A stretch of DNA of 64,000 bases from Gammaproteobacteria bacterium (GTDB lineage Bacteria; Pseudomonadota; Gammaproteobacteria; Pseudomonadales; Azotimanducaceae). Below the pieces are notes generated by a model that worked only from the letters and a program-made list of their open reading frames with translations, did not search any database and was not told the origin of the DNA. Within the stretch, counting starts at the first letter, position 1, and each line of letters starts with the position of its first letter. Below are positions 42,837 through 54,501 of the stretch, in pieces. The stretch covers positions 124,001 to 188,000 of the forward strand of contig JAPOVK010000045.1 of the NCBI GenBank assembly GCA_026708185.1. Reading direction: 5' to 3'. Made by a program: the position numbers and the translations under genes.

Positions 42837-43606
42837 TGTTCCTCCAGGACCGACAGGTAGCGCTTGACGGTGGGTGCCAAGCCGATGTCCAAGGCATCGG
42901 CGATCAGGGCGTGGCCGATGGACACTTCGGCGATGCCGCCCATGGCCACGAAATGCCCCAAGTTGGCCAGGTTGAGGTCGTGCCCGGCGTTGACGCCCAA
43001 GCCAAGCTGGCCGGCATATCGGGCGGCTTCGCGATAGGTGCTCCAGGACGCGGCTGTCGCCGCGTCGTCAAGACCACGCGCCTCCACGAGATCCGCGTAA
43101 GGGCCCGTGTAGAGTTCGATCCGATTGGCACCGACAGCCTGGGCGTGGCGAATGTGAGACTCGACGGGGTCCATGAACAGGCTGACGCGAGCGCCCGAGC
43201 TCCGGTAGCGCTCGACGAACTTCGCAACGCCGGCACGCACGCGTGCCTCCGACAAGTCCCACCCGTGATCCGACGTCAGTTGGTTGTCGTCATCGGGAAC
43301 CAGCGTGCATTGATGAGGACGTGCCGTCTCGATGAGGACGTCGAAGCCCGGGTAGCCGTCCCGGGGTTGTGCTGCGGGGTTTCCCTCGATGTTGAATTCG
43401 GCATCGGGATATTCGGCCACGAGCTCGCGCAGCGCGTAGACATCGTCGGTTCGGATGTGCCGGCCGTCCGGACGAGGATGCACCGTGATGCCGGACGCCC
43501 CGGCGTCCAGGATCGTCCGCGCGCAAGCCACGACATCGGGGCGCGACCCCTCCCGGGCATTGCGCAGCCACGCGATCTTGTTGACGTTGACGGACAGCGA
43601 CGTCAT
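42833..43606 (-). CDS. pdxJ: pyridoxine 5'-phosphate synthase
   Basis: A 257-residue TIM-barrel enzyme of the DXP-dependent vitamin B6 route, joining 3-amino-2-oxopropyl phosphate with DXP. The opening LSVNVNKIAWLRNAREG, GITVHPRPDGRHI, CTLVPDDDNQLTSDHGWD and NAGHDLNLANLGH are diagnostic. The start overlaps the yciB stop and the stop overlaps the cyclophilin start, each by 4 bp. Normal length. Confidence 0.96.
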   Translation of the reverse strand: MTSLSVNVNKIAWLRNAREGSRPDVVACARTILDAGASGITVHPRPDGRHIRTDDVYALRELVAEYPDAEFNIEGNPAAQPRDGYPGFDVLIETARPHQCTLVPDDDNQLTSDHGWDLSEARVRAGVAKFVERYRSSGARVSLFMDPVESHIRHAQAVGANRIELYTGPYADLVEARGLDDAATAASWSTYREAARYAGQLGLGVNAGHDLNLANLGHFVAMGGIAEVSIGHALIADALDIGLAPTVKRYLSVLEEQ

Positions 43607-44178
43607 GTCGGCTTGGCCTCGCCTCCCGACGCGTCCTCGGCAGGCGCGGTGGGGAGTTGCTTGGTGGTGACCAGATACGCGACGCTGCCGCCGATCAGCA
43701 GGATCGGCACGACGAAACCGGAGGCGAACTTGTAGGCCACCCACGCCTCTTCGCTGAAGTTGTACGCAACGAACAGGTTCAGCGACCCGGACGCCGCGAA
43801 CACGCCCGCCCAGCCGTAGGTCAGCGCCCGCCAGGCCCGATCCGGGAGCATGAGCATCTTGCCCAGCATCCGCTTGATGACATCACCGCTGCCGATGAAG
43901 CGGCTGCCGACAAGGGCCAGAGCCATGATCCAGCTGACGACCGACCCGCGCCATTGAATGAACAGCGCGTTGCGGAACACCAGCGTCATCGTGCCGAAGA
44001 TCATCGCTGCCCAGAACACCACCCACATCTGCCCGGTGACCCTGAGTCCCCGCACTTTGAAGTAGCCCACCTGCAAAGCCGCGGCGACCATCAGCGCCAT
44101 GGTGGCGTAGTAGATGTCGGCCAGGAGGTACACGCCGAAGAATGCCGCAACGGGCAGGAAGTCAACGAGCTGCTTCAT
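43603..44178 (-). CDS. yciB: YciB-family inner membrane septation protein
   Basis: A 191-residue membrane protein with five or six TM helices. MKQLVDFLPVAAFFGVYLLA is the conserved IspZ/YciB start; LVFRNALFIQWRGSVVSWIM and AWRALTYGWAGVFAASGSLN follow. It is linked to cell envelope synthesis and septation in enterobacteria. The ATG at 44178 matches the family; the frame extends ten codons more upstream. First gene of the yciB-pdxJ-cyclophilin operon. Confidence 0.93.
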   Translation of the reverse strand: MKQLVDFLPVAAFFGVYLLADIYYATMALMVAAALQVGYFKVRGLRVTGQMWVVFWAAMIFGTMTLVFRNALFIQWRGSVVSWIMALALVGSRFIGSGDVIKRMLGKMLMLPDRAWRALTYGWAGVFAASGSLNLFVAYNFSEEAWVAYKFASGFVVPILLIGGSVAYLVTTKQLPTAPAEDASGGEAKPT

Positions 44179-44351
44179 CGAAGGCAGTTTCAGGTGGGGT
44201 CGGCGCATTCTAACGGCTGTGGAAGCCTCGGAAGAACCTCCGAGCGGCGAACCGAGTCGCGGATCCTCGGCACTGCTGGTCTTCTAGCGATGTCCATGTA
44301 CGATTCGTCGACAACGGAGGTGAGGCGTGCCTTAACGGGCGTTTACATTCG

Positions 44352-44579
44352 ATGAGAAGGGCGTTGATCCTCATCATGCTCAGCTTCGGGGCGCGTGCGG
44401 CTGCTGATCCCAACCGGCTGGGCGTATCTCAATGCGGCCGCCAGTTTCGGCTACGGTCCGGCCATCGACAGTCTGAGGAACGTGCCGGAACGGTTGCGCA
44501 CTTGGGCGCAACTGACCAGACCCTGCGGACATCGAAACACATTGAAAATTCGGATGATGACTCCGAGATTTCAAGATAA
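44352..44579 (+). CDS. possible small exported protein or gene remnant
   Basis: A 75-codon open frame starting MRRALILIMLSFGARAAADP, a convincing signal peptide, followed by a charged segment with no recognisable motif. In the next frame from 44395 the sequence reads PTGWAYLNAAASFGYGPAID, which looks more like coding sequence than the in-frame continuation, so a frameshifted gene is possible. The surrounding gap 44179-44588 otherwise holds only the operator-like repeat at 44544-44572. Confidence 0.3.
   Translation: MRRALILIMLSFGARAAADPNRLGVSQCGRQFRLRSGHRQSEERAGTVAHLGATDQTLRTSKHIENSDDDSEISR
44544..44572. promoter_or_regulatory. imperfect inverted repeat before the AAA_14 ATPase gene
   Basis: gaaaattcgga (44544-44554) and tccgagatttc (44562-44572) are complementary at 10 of 11 positions with a 7-base spacer, ending 16 bases before the ATG at 44589 in a locally AT-rich stretch. 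Position suggests an operator or promoter element. Confidence 0.35.
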
Positions 44580-44588
44580 AGTGATCGG

Positions 44589-45767
44589 ATGCTGGAACGT
44601 GCCGACCATATGCTCCGGATCGGCCAGGCAACGGCCCGATCACCGGTAACGGCCCTGCTCGGACCGCGCCAATGCGGCAAGACGACGATGGCACGGGCGT
44701 TCGCCGCAACCCAGGAGGCGACCTTTTTCGACCTCGAGTCGGAGGTCGATCTGCGCCGACTCGGCAACCCCGAAATGGCGCTCGGCGCGTGCCGCGGCCT
44801 CGTCGTCCTCGACGAGATTCAGCGGGCGCCGAACCTCTTCAACGTCCTCCGGGTATTGGTGGATCGGGTTGATGCGAGTAGCCGGTTTCTCATTCTCGGC
44901 AGCGCCTCGCCGGATTTGGTGCGGGGCGTTTCCGAGTCCCTTGCCGGTCGCGTGGAATTCGTCGAGTTGACGGGGTTCGGACTGGACGAAACGGGCATCG
45001 ACGACTGGCGGCAACTGTGGCTGCGAGGCGGTCTGCCGCGATCGTACCTAGCCGCGTCGGACGACGACAGCATGGCCTGGCGGGAGGGTTTCATCCGCAC
45101 TTTCCTTGAACGGGACATACCGCAGCTCGGGATTTCCATCCCATCGGCTGCAATGCGCCGGTTCTGGACCATGCTGGCCCACTGGCATGGGCAGACATGG
45201 AATGCGTCCGAACTCGGGAGGTCCATGTCCGCCACCGACAAGACCGTGCGTCGCTACCTGGATGTGCTCACGGGCACGTACATGGTCCGCCAACTCCAGC
45301 CTTGGTTGGAGAATCTGGCGAAGCGGCAGGTCAAGGCACCGAAGATCTACCTCCGGGACTCCGGCATGCTGCACGCCCTGTTGGGTGCCGCCACCGACAG
45401 CGTCCTCCTGTCGTTGCCCAGGGTAGGCGCTTCGTGGGAGGGGTTCGCGATCGAGCAGATCCTGAACCGACTTCGTCCGGCGCAGGCATGGTTCTGGAGC
45501 GCCCACGGCGGGGGCGAAGTCGATCTGTTGATCATGGAGAACGGTCGACGACTGGGTTTCGAGGCGAAGTTCAGTGAAGCCCCGGACGTGACCCGGAGCA
45601 TGCACAACGTCGTGGACGATCTCAGACTCGACCACTTGTTCGTGGTCTGCCCGAGCCCGGAGTCCTATCCAGTCCACGAGCGCATCAGCGTCCAGTCGTT
45701 GTTCGAGCTATCCGACCTGGCTGGACGGATCCCCCCTGCCACCACGCGCGCTCGACCGGTGCAGTAA
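44589..45767 (+). CDS. AAA_14/DUF4143 ATP-binding protein 1
   Basis: A 392-residue P-loop protein: Walker A LLGPRQCGKTTMARAF near residue 23, Walker B GLVVLDEIQRAPNLF, sensor-like ILGSAS, a winged-helix segment (SELGRSMSATDKTVRRYLDV) and a C-terminal PD-(D/E)XK-like core GGGEVDLLIMENGRRLGFEA with K. Proteins of this type occur in multiple copies in bacteria and archaea; function is uncertain. It is a stand-alone gene before ileS, and a second family member is at 57650-58798. Confidence 0.9.
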   Translation: MLERADHMLRIGQATARSPVTALLGPRQCGKTTMARAFAATQEATFFDLESEVDLRRLGNPEMALGACRGLVVLDEIQRAPNLFNVLRVLVDRVDASSRFLILGSASPDLVRGVSESLAGRVEFVELTGFGLDETGIDDWRQLWLRGGLPRSYLAASDDDSMAWREGFIRTFLERDIPQLGISIPSAAMRRFWTMLAHWHGQTWNASELGRSMSATDKTVRRYLDVLTGTYMVRQLQPWLENLAKRQVKAPKIYLRDSGMLHALLGAATDSVLLSLPRVGASWEGFAIEQILNRLRPAQAWFWSAHGGGEVDLLIMENGRRLGFEAKFSEAPDVTRSMHNVVDDLRLDHLFVVCPSPESYPVHERISVQSLFELSDLAGRIPPATTRARPVQ

Positions 45768-45846
45768 CACTTTGCGGGGCCGGACGCGCCGACTTGCGTC
45801 CCGTTACAATTGCGCGCCGTCCAAACCCGCGAGGCACTGACTTCCC

Positions 45847-48800
45847 ATGTCGACGCCCGGAGCGTTCTCGTTCGTTGCGATGGAGCACCGCATGCTCGGG
45901 CTGTGGGAGGAGCACGACGTGTTCCGCCGCTCCGTCGAAAACGCGGACAACGAGAAGCCCTACATCTTTTACGACGGCCCGCCGTTCGCCACCGGCCTGC
46001 CTCATCACGGCAACCTCGTCGGCTCCGTGCTGAAGGACATCGTGCCGCGGTACTGGACCATGAAGGGCCACCGGGTCGAACGGCGCTTCGGCTGGGACTG
46101 CCACGGCTTGCCCATCGAACAGGAGATCGACCGGACGCTGGGCATGTCGGCCGCGGAGACCGTCGCCAAGATCGGCGTGGCCGGGTACAACGCTGAGTGT
46201 CGTGCCATCGTCGAACGCTACGTCGCCGAGTGGCGCAAGACGATCACGCGGCTCGGCCGCTGGGTGGACTTCGACAACGACTACAAGACCATGGACGCCT
46301 GGTACATGGAGTCGGTGTGGTGGGTGGTCAAGCAACTCTGGGACAAGGGGCTGATCTACAAGGGCTTCAAGGTGATGCCCGTGTCCACCGCGCTCGAGAC
46401 GGTGCTCGCCAACTTCGAGGCGGGCCAGAACTACATGGACGTCCAGGATCCGGCGATCACCGTCCTGTTCCAGCTTGAGGACGAGGATGCCGCGCTGGCG
46501 GCGTGGACGACCACCCCGTGGACCCTGCCTTCCAACCTCGCGGTCTGTGTCGGCGCGGACATCGACTACGTGAGAGTGGCCGATGCGGAGGCGGGTCGGT
46601 CGTTCTACCTGGCCGAGGCACGGCTCGACGCGTATCGGGAGAAACACCCGGGGCTCGCGGTCGAAGCGCGCGTCAAGGGCGAGGATCTTGTCGGGCGCCG
46701 CTACCGGCCGCTGTTCGACTATTTCGAGTCCGAGCAAACCCGCGGCGCATTCGTCGTCGTTGCCGACGATTACGTCACCACGGACGAGGGCACAGGCCTC
46801 GTGCACCAGGCGCCGGCCTTTGGTGAAGACGACTACCGGGTGCTCAGGAAGGCCGGGATCGAAGCGTTCGTGTGCCCGGTGACCATGGCGGGCGATTTCA
46901 CCGACGAGGTCCGCGACTTCGCCGGGCGGTTCGTCAAGGACGCCGACGGCGACATCATTCGCCATCTGGACGCCGCCGGCAGCCTGTACGAGCGCGACGT
47001 CACCGTGCACAGCTACCCGCACTGCTACCGCACCGACGCGCCACTCATCTATCGCGCGGTACCGTCCTGGTTCGTGCGCGTCACAGACTTCGTCGGCGAT
47101 CTCGCGGCGTGCAACGACGAAGTGCGCTGGGTGCCGGAACACATCAAGCACGGCCGTTTCGGCAACTGGATCGAGAACGCCATCGACTGGGCGATCTCCA
47201 GGAACCGGGTCTGGGGCACGCCGCTGCCGATCTGGATCAACGACGTCACGGGCAACGCCCGGTGCATCGGCTCGCGCGACGAACTCGAGCAGGCGACCGG
47301 CGTGCGCGTCGACGACCTGCATCGCGAGCACGTGGATCCGCTGACGTTCACCGTCGAGGGCGAGGAGGGCGTGTACCGGCGCGTGGAGGAAGTCCTGGAC
47401 TGCTGGTTCGAGTCGGGCTCGATGCCGTATGCGCAACTGCACTATCCATTCGAGAACCGCGACCTTTTCGAGGCCGGCTTCCCGGCGCAGTACATCGCTG
47501 AGGGCCTCGACCAGACCCGCGGCTGGTTCTACACCCTGATGGTGCTCGCGACGGCGCTCTTCGAGAAGCCGGCGTTCAAGAACGTCATCGTCAACGGCAT
47601 GGTCCTCGCCGAAGACGGCAAGAAGATGTCCAAGAGCCTGCGCAACTACACGCCACCGGACGAGTTGATGGAAAACTACGGCGCCGACGCTCTGCGCCTG
47701 TACCTGATCAACTCCGGTCTCGTACGCGCCGAAGAGCAGCGGTTCGCCGACTCGGGCGTCCGCGACATGGTGCGCCGAGCGCTCCTGCCCTGGTACAACG
47801 CGTACTCGTTCCTCGCCACCTATGCGTCCATTGACGGCTGGACGCCTGCGACGGAAACCCGGCCGGGCGACAACATCCTGGATCGATGGATTCTCTCGCG
47901 CCTGCAGACTTTGAAGGAGTCCATCAACGTCGAGATGGAGCGCTATCGGCTCTACAACGTCGTGCCGAAGCTGTTCTCGTTCATCAACGACCTCACGAAC
48001 ACCTACATCCGCCTGAACCGCGCGCGCTTCTGGGGCGAGGGCATGACGCCCGACAAGGCCGCGGCCTATACGACCCTGCACACGGCCGTCAACGAGCTGT
48101 CGGTCGCCATGGCGCCGTTCGCACCATTCCTCGCCGAGCACATCTATCAGTCCCTTGCCGGACTCGCCGGGGCCGGGAAACCCGAACCGGTGTCGGTTCA
48201 CCTGTGCCCGTACCCGGAGGCCGACGAGGCACAGGCCAACGTCCTTCTCGAGGAGGCGGTGTCCCGGATGCAACAGGTCATCGAGCTCGGTCGCCGTAAA
48301 CGCGAAGACGTGAAGATCAACCTGCGCACCCCTTTACGGCGGCTGACAATCGTCCATCGCGACGCGGCGCTGCTCGCCGAGATCCGGACGCTCGAGAACT
48401 ACGTCAAAGCTGAACTCAACGTCAAGGACGTGCAGTACGACACGGACGAGTCGAAGTACATAGCGCTCGTCGCGAAGCCGAACTTCCCGGTGCTCGGGAA
48501 GCGGCTCGGCAAGCGCATGCGCGGCTTTCAGGCCAGCATCGCAGCGCTCGATGCGCCCGCCATCCAGTCCTTCCAGGAGGCCGGGAGCATCGCGATCGAC
48601 GGCGAGACCTTCGACACGACCGAAATCCAGGTGTTGCGTGAAGCCAAAGCGGGAACGAATGCGATCTCCAATCGCTACGTGTCGATCGACCTCGACATCG
48701 CGCTCGACGACCAACTCGTTCAGGAAGGCTGGGCCCGCGAGTTCGTCAATCGGATCCAGCGGGACCGCAAGAAGCGCGGTTTCGACGTGAGTGACCGGAT

Positions 48801-48972
48801 TCGCGTGCGCTACCGCGGCGATCCGGCGTTGGAGAGTGCCATCGAGACGCACCGCGCCTACGTTGCCCGGGAGACGCTGGCGACGGACTTTGCGTGCGGT
48901 GCTGTTGACGACTCGTCAGTCGAGGCCGTGATCGACGGTAAGCCGCTCACGTTTGCCTTGGATGTGGTGTAG
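45847..48972 (+). CDS. ileS: isoleucyl-tRNA synthetase, type 2 (eukaryote-like)
   Basis: A 1041-residue class I synthetase charging tRNA-Ile. DGPPFATGLP followed by H53-H-G-N56 occupies the HIGH site (most relatives have HYGH), RRFGWDCHGLPIEQE is the type 2 hallmark, the editing domain carries TTPWTLPSNLAV, and KKMSKSLRNY is the KMSKS loop. Type 2 enzymes are often naturally tolerant of mupirocin. The gene is monocistronic here; a TACAAT hexamer at 45805-45810 could be its -10. The usual gammaproteobacterial partner lspA is absent. Confidence 0.95.
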   Translation: MSTPGAFSFVAMEHRMLGLWEEHDVFRRSVENADNEKPYIFYDGPPFATGLPHHGNLVGSVLKDIVPRYWTMKGHRVERRFGWDCHGLPIEQEIDRTLGMSAAETVAKIGVAGYNAECRAIVERYVAEWRKTITRLGRWVDFDNDYKTMDAWYMESVWWVVKQLWDKGLIYKGFKVMPVSTALETVLANFEAGQNYMDVQDPAITVLFQLEDEDAALAAWTTTPWTLPSNLAVCVGADIDYVRVADAEAGRSFYLAEARLDAYREKHPGLAVEARVKGEDLVGRRYRPLFDYFESEQTRGAFVVVADDYVTTDEGTGLVHQAPAFGEDDYRVLRKAGIEAFVCPVTMAGDFTDEVRDFAGRFVKDADGDIIRHLDAAGSLYERDVTVHSYPHCYRTDAPLIYRAVPSWFVRVTDFVGDLAACNDEVRWVPEHIKHGRFGNWIENAIDWAISRNRVWGTPLPIWINDVTGNARCIGSRDELEQATGVRVDDLHREHVDPLTFTVEGEEGVYRRVEEVLDCWFESGSMPYAQLHYPFENRDLFEAGFPAQYIAEGLDQTRGWFYTLMVLATALFEKPAFKNVIVNGMVLAEDGKKMSKSLRNYTPPDELMENYGADALRLYLINSGLVRAEEQRFADSGVRDMVRRALLPWYNAYSFLATYASIDGWTPATETRPGDNILDRWILSRLQTLKESINVEMERYRLYNVVPKLFSFINDLTNTYIRLNRARFWGEGMTPDKAAAYTTLHTAVNELSVAMAPFAPFLAEHIYQSLAGLAGAGKPEPVSVHLCPYPEADEAQANVLLEEAVSRMQQVIELGRRKREDVKINLRTPLRRLTIVHRDAALLAEIRTLENYVKAELNVKDVQYDTDESKYIALVAKPNFPVLGKRLGKRMRGFQASIAALDAPAIQSFQEAGSIAIDGETFDTTEIQVLREAKAGTNAISNRYVSIDLDIALDDQLVQEGWAREFVNRIQRDRKKRGFDVSDRIRVRYRGDPALESAIETHRAYVARETLATDFACGAVDDSSVEAVIDGKPLTFALDVV

Positions 48973-49070
48973 GGCGTTCGTCGCGCGCTTGCGGGGCATA
49001 CCTAATCGCTGCGGCACAGCGCGGTCGCGGAATAAACCGGCTGCCGGAAGCGTATCGTCGGCACAGACCG

Positions 49071-49580
49071 ATGGAACGAGCACAATTGCGACTCGCGCTT
49101 GAACAGGCGGCCCCGGGCGCATACGCGCTGGCCGTGCAACTCCTCGGCAGTCGCGAGGATGCCGCCGATGCGCTCCAAGACGCCGTGGTCCGGGCGTTCG
49201 GTTCGGATGCGTACGACCCCGCCCAAGGCACGTTCAAGGCATGGTTCCTCGCCGTCGTCCGCAACCGCTGCCTCGATCTGCTCCGCCAGCGTCAGCGGCG
49301 GCCCCTGGTCGAGTTCGACGAGACGGCGTTTGCGGCGGTCGACGCCGACCCCGAGACGCTGTTCGCACGCGGCGAGCGGGCCTCGAAGGTTGCGATGGAA
49401 CTGGCCGGGCTACCGGCCGAGCAGCGCGAGATCCTGATCCTGCGCGAGTACCTGGATCTGTCCTACGCTGAAATCGCGCGGGTGCTGTCGGTGCCTGCGG
49501 GCACGGTCATGTCGCGGCTGCACCGGGCCCGATCCGCGCTCGCGGACCGCCTGCGCCGGAGGGATGATGAACGACCGTAG
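49071..49580 (+). CDS. ECF-family RNA polymerase sigma factor
   Basis: A 169-residue sigma factor with region 2 (YALAVQLLGSREDAADALQD, FKAWFLAVVRNRCLDLLRQR) and region 4 (ELAGLPAEQREILILREYLD, SYAEIARVLSVPAGTVMSRL). It directs polymerase to its own promoters, probably in response to an envelope or oxidative signal. The downstream gene overlaps it by 17 bp and encodes its likely anti-sigma factor. No target promoter can be assigned. Confidence 0.92.
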   Translation: MERAQLRLALEQAAPGAYALAVQLLGSREDAADALQDAVVRAFGSDAYDPAQGTFKAWFLAVVRNRCLDLLRQRQRRPLVEFDETAFAAVDADPETLFARGERASKVAMELAGLPAEQREILILREYLDLSYAEIARVLSVPAGTVMSRLHRARSALADRLRRRDDERP

Positions 49581-50013
49581 TGACTGCGACGAAATCGACG
49601 AACTGCTGTCGGGCCACATTGACGGGGAACTGACCCAGGGCGCACGCCAGCGCGTCGAGGTCCACGTCGACGGATGTGCGCGTTGTGCCGCGCGGCTTGA
49701 CGAACTGAAGGCTGTCCGCGCCGGTGTCGGCGCCCTGCCCATTGCACAGCTCGACCGGGAGACTTGGAGGAAAATGATGAACGACGCCACCGCACGAACG
49801 ACACGCGGGATCGGCTGGCTGCTGCTGATCGGCGGCGGCATCGCCGTACTCGGCTTTGCGATCTACGAGTTCCTGCTCGCACAGACCGATGCTCCTTTAT
49901 TGAAATGGGGCCTCATTGCGTTCTACGTAGGCTTGGGGGTGCTGTTGCTGGCGGTGATCCGGCAACGCATGCTCGCGCGCAAGACCGACCGATACAAAGA
50001 TGTGGAGATCTAA
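49564..50013 (+). CDS. zinc-finger anti-sigma factor, membrane bound
   Basis: A 149-residue protein. The N-terminal anti-sigma domain has the ZAS pattern in VEVHVDGCARCAARL (His and two Cys) after LLSGHIDGELTQGARQR. Two TM helices follow (GWLLLIGGGIAVLGFAIYEF; LIAFYVGLGVLLLAVI). It would hold the ECF sigma factor at the membrane until a signal releases it. ATGATG is preceded by GGAGGG within the sigma gene. Confidence 0.85.
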   Translation: MMNDRSDCDEIDELLSGHIDGELTQGARQRVEVHVDGCARCAARLDELKAVRAGVGALPIAQLDRETWRKMMNDATARTTRGIGWLLLIGGGIAVLGFAIYEFLLAQTDAPLLKWGLIAFYVGLGVLLLAVIRQRMLARKTDRYKDVEI

Positions 50014-50016
50014 CCG

Positions 50017-50340
50017 ATGATCGTCGTTACTTCGGAGACCGTGACAGGCAAACGCATCGTCAAGTCATTGGGGCTTGTGCGCGGCAACACGGTACGGGCG
50101 CGGCACATTGGCAAGGACATCCTGGCCGCATTGCGCAACGTCGTCGGCGGCGAGGTGCACGAATACGCCAAGCTGATTGCCGAGAGTCGCGAACAGGCAC
50201 TCGACCGCATGGTGGGCGAAGCGGAGAGCCTCGGCGCCAACGCGGTGATCGCCGTGCGCTTCACCACGTCGGTGATGATGGGGGGTGCCGCCGAGCTGCT
50301 GGCCGTGGGCACCGCCGTGGTCGTCGAAGACGACGATTGA
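50017..50340 (+). CDS. YbjQ-family (UPF0145) protein
   Basis: A 107-residue protein with the full YbjQ pattern: VVTSETVTGKRIVKSLGLVR, DILAALRNVVGGEVHEYAKL and GANAVIAVRFTTSVMMGGAA. The family is a pentameric beta fold sometimes called a heavy-metal-binding domain; function is unknown. It begins 3 bp after the anti-sigma gene, so it belongs to the sigma operon. Confidence 0.92.
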   Translation: MIVVTSETVTGKRIVKSLGLVRGNTVRARHIGKDILAALRNVVGGEVHEYAKLIAESREQALDRMVGEAESLGANAVIAVRFTTSVMMGGAAELLAVGTAVVVEDDD

Positions 50341-50378
50341 CGCCCTAGCGGGCTGTTGCCGGCCCGCGCCGCGCCAGT

Positions 50379-51413
50379 TTAGGCTCGCCAGGCTGCTTCA
50401 GGCTGCAGGGCTTCCGCCTGGGCCGAAAGGCCTTGCCGCGCCACGCCGGCGACCGCCAGTACAACATCTTCGAGGGACTCCCAAGGATCGCCGCGCAACA
50501 TCCCCTTGGCCTGCAGGTCGAGCACGGCGCAGTCTCGTAGCAGCGCGTCGACCCGGTCCGGGCCAAGCCGCCGTACGGCGCGTTCGACCAGTTGCCGGCG
50601 GTTGCGCGCCAGCCGTGGATTGCCACCCTGCGCCAGTTCGCTCACCCGGCGCAGGTTGTTGACGAGCGCGCCCATGATCATGAACACCGCAACGCCTTCG
50701 GCGTGCAGGTTGGCGAGCATTCTGCGGGCGCGCGCGGCCTCTCCGGCGAGAGCGGCGTCGATCATCTCGAAGGTATCGAAGTGCGAGGAGTCGCCGACCG
50801 CGTCGATGACGGCATCACGACTCAACGGGCCCGTGCTTCCTAAGAGCTTGAGTTTCTCGATCTCCTGCTTGGCCGCGAGGAGGTTGCCCTCGATGCGTTC
50901 CGCCAGGGCGTCGATCGCATCCCGGTCGAGATGCAGGCCGGCGGCACGGCAACGACCGTCAAGCCAGCGTGGCAACTCGCGACTTGCGATCGGCCAGATC
51001 GGGATCGCCACGCCGGCCTTGTCGATGGCCTTGTACCAGGCACTGCTGCGCTGGCGCCATTCGAGGCCTATCGCTCGACAAAGCAGCAGCGTGTCCGGGA
51101 ACGGGGCACCGAGGTAGCGCCGCAGCGCGGCGGACCCCGCCTGATCGAGCCCGCGCGCGGGGATGCGCACATCGAGCAACCGCTTGTTGGCGAATAGCGA
51201 GAGATTGGCAGCGCCCCGGAACAGGTCGTCCCAGGCGGCGCGTGGCGCGGCCTCGAACAGGGTCCGCTCGTCGAAACCGTCGCGCGCGGCGGCGTCGATG
51301 ATGGCGTCGCAGGCTTCGTCGACCAGGAGCTGCTCGTCTCCCGAGACCAGGTACGCGGCGGCGAAATCGCCGGCCGCGAGATGCCGCGCGAGCTGGTTAG
51401 CTCTGACCTGCAT
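50379..51413 (-). CDS. holA: DNA polymerase III delta subunit
   Basis: A 344-residue clamp-loader subunit that opens the sliding clamp. The N-terminal domain has AAYLVSGDEQLLVDEACDAI and FDERTLFEAAP. The middle has LPRWLDGRCRAAGLHLDRDA and ALAERIEGNLLAAKQEIEKL, and the C-terminal helical domain VAVFMIMGALVNNLRRVSEL follows. It overlaps lptE by 17 bp in the conserved leuS-lptE-holA order. Confidence 0.93.
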   Translation of the reverse strand: MQVRANQLARHLAAGDFAAAYLVSGDEQLLVDEACDAIIDAAARDGFDERTLFEAAPRAAWDDLFRGAANLSLFANKRLLDVRIPARGLDQAGSAALRRYLGAPFPDTLLLCRAIGLEWRQRSSAWYKAIDKAGVAIPIWPIASRELPRWLDGRCRAAGLHLDRDAIDALAERIEGNLLAAKQEIEKLKLLGSTGPLSRDAVIDAVGDSSHFDTFEMIDAALAGEAARARRMLANLHAEGVAVFMIMGALVNNLRRVSELAQGGNPRLARNRRQLVERAVRRLGPDRVDALLRDCAVLDLQAKGMLRGDPWESLEDVVLAVAGVARQGLSAQAEALQPEAAWRA

Positions 51414-51917
51414 CTCTGGCCGCTGCGATTACGCGTGACCGGGCACCCAGGACGCGTACGATCCGGTCCACGAGATCGGCGCGCATTTCCCGCACCAGGA
51501 GCGCCTGCTCCTCGCTGCTGCCGACGATGTTGTCGCGGTCGAGGCGGGCCACGCGCTCGCTCGTCAGTTCGCTTGCGGCGGTGAGCACCTCACCCGACGG
51601 GGATTCGAGCGCGAAGCGGATCGACAGCGACATCTCGTACTCGGCGGCGCGCCCGGCCGTCACCGAGGCGCTGCGCCGGTTCTGGCGCTGCCCGGCGAGC
51701 TTGACGACGACGTCGGCTTCGGCCGCGACCGTGGTCAAGCGGACCTTCGCGGATCGGATGGCCTGCGCGAGTTCGCGGTCGAGGTCGACCGTGGAATCGG
51801 CGTCGATGTGCACGGCTTTGAGCGCTGTGCCGAGGTCCCAGGTGCGCAGATGGAATCCACAGCCGGCGACCAGCAGGGCGACTGCGCAGGGCAGGCCGAC
51901 GCGGGCGACCGTACGCT

Positions 51918-51921
<4 letters not shown>
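51397..51921 (-). CDS. lptE: LPS-assembly lipoprotein LptE
   Basis: A 174-residue outer-membrane lipoprotein that plugs and supports LptD in LPS export. Signal and lipobox: RVGLPCAVALLVAGCGFHLR, the CGFHLR start being typical of LptE. Later VDLDRELAQAIRSAKVRLT and YEMSLSIRFALESPSGEVL fit the fold. The GTG start overlaps the leuS stop by 4 bp; the longer open frame upstream is a shadow of leuS. Confidence 0.92.
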
Positions 51922-54368
<2,447 letters not shown>

Positions 54369-54433
54369 TGCGGCACCCGGCGGGCCATCACGAAAAAGCG
54401 CGCTACATTACCACGATGCTCAAGCATTCGCGC

Positions 54434-54462
54434 TTGGCTAGCGGTGCAGCGTCTGGTATAAA
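54434..54462 (+). promoter_or_regulatory. sigma70 promoter for rpmB-rpmG
   Basis: TTGGCT and TATAAA are separated by 17 bases, with the TATAAA 39 bases before the rpmB ATG. Good consensus for the expected strong ribosomal-protein promoter. Confidence 0.6.
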
Positions 54463-54501
54463 GCGCGGCCCTCAAGGGTGACAGGTAAAAGGGCTCTTCG
54501 G

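Noticed and set aside
45685-48273. 862-codon open frame on the minus strand
   Set aside because: Antisense shadow of ileS, which has full family motifs.
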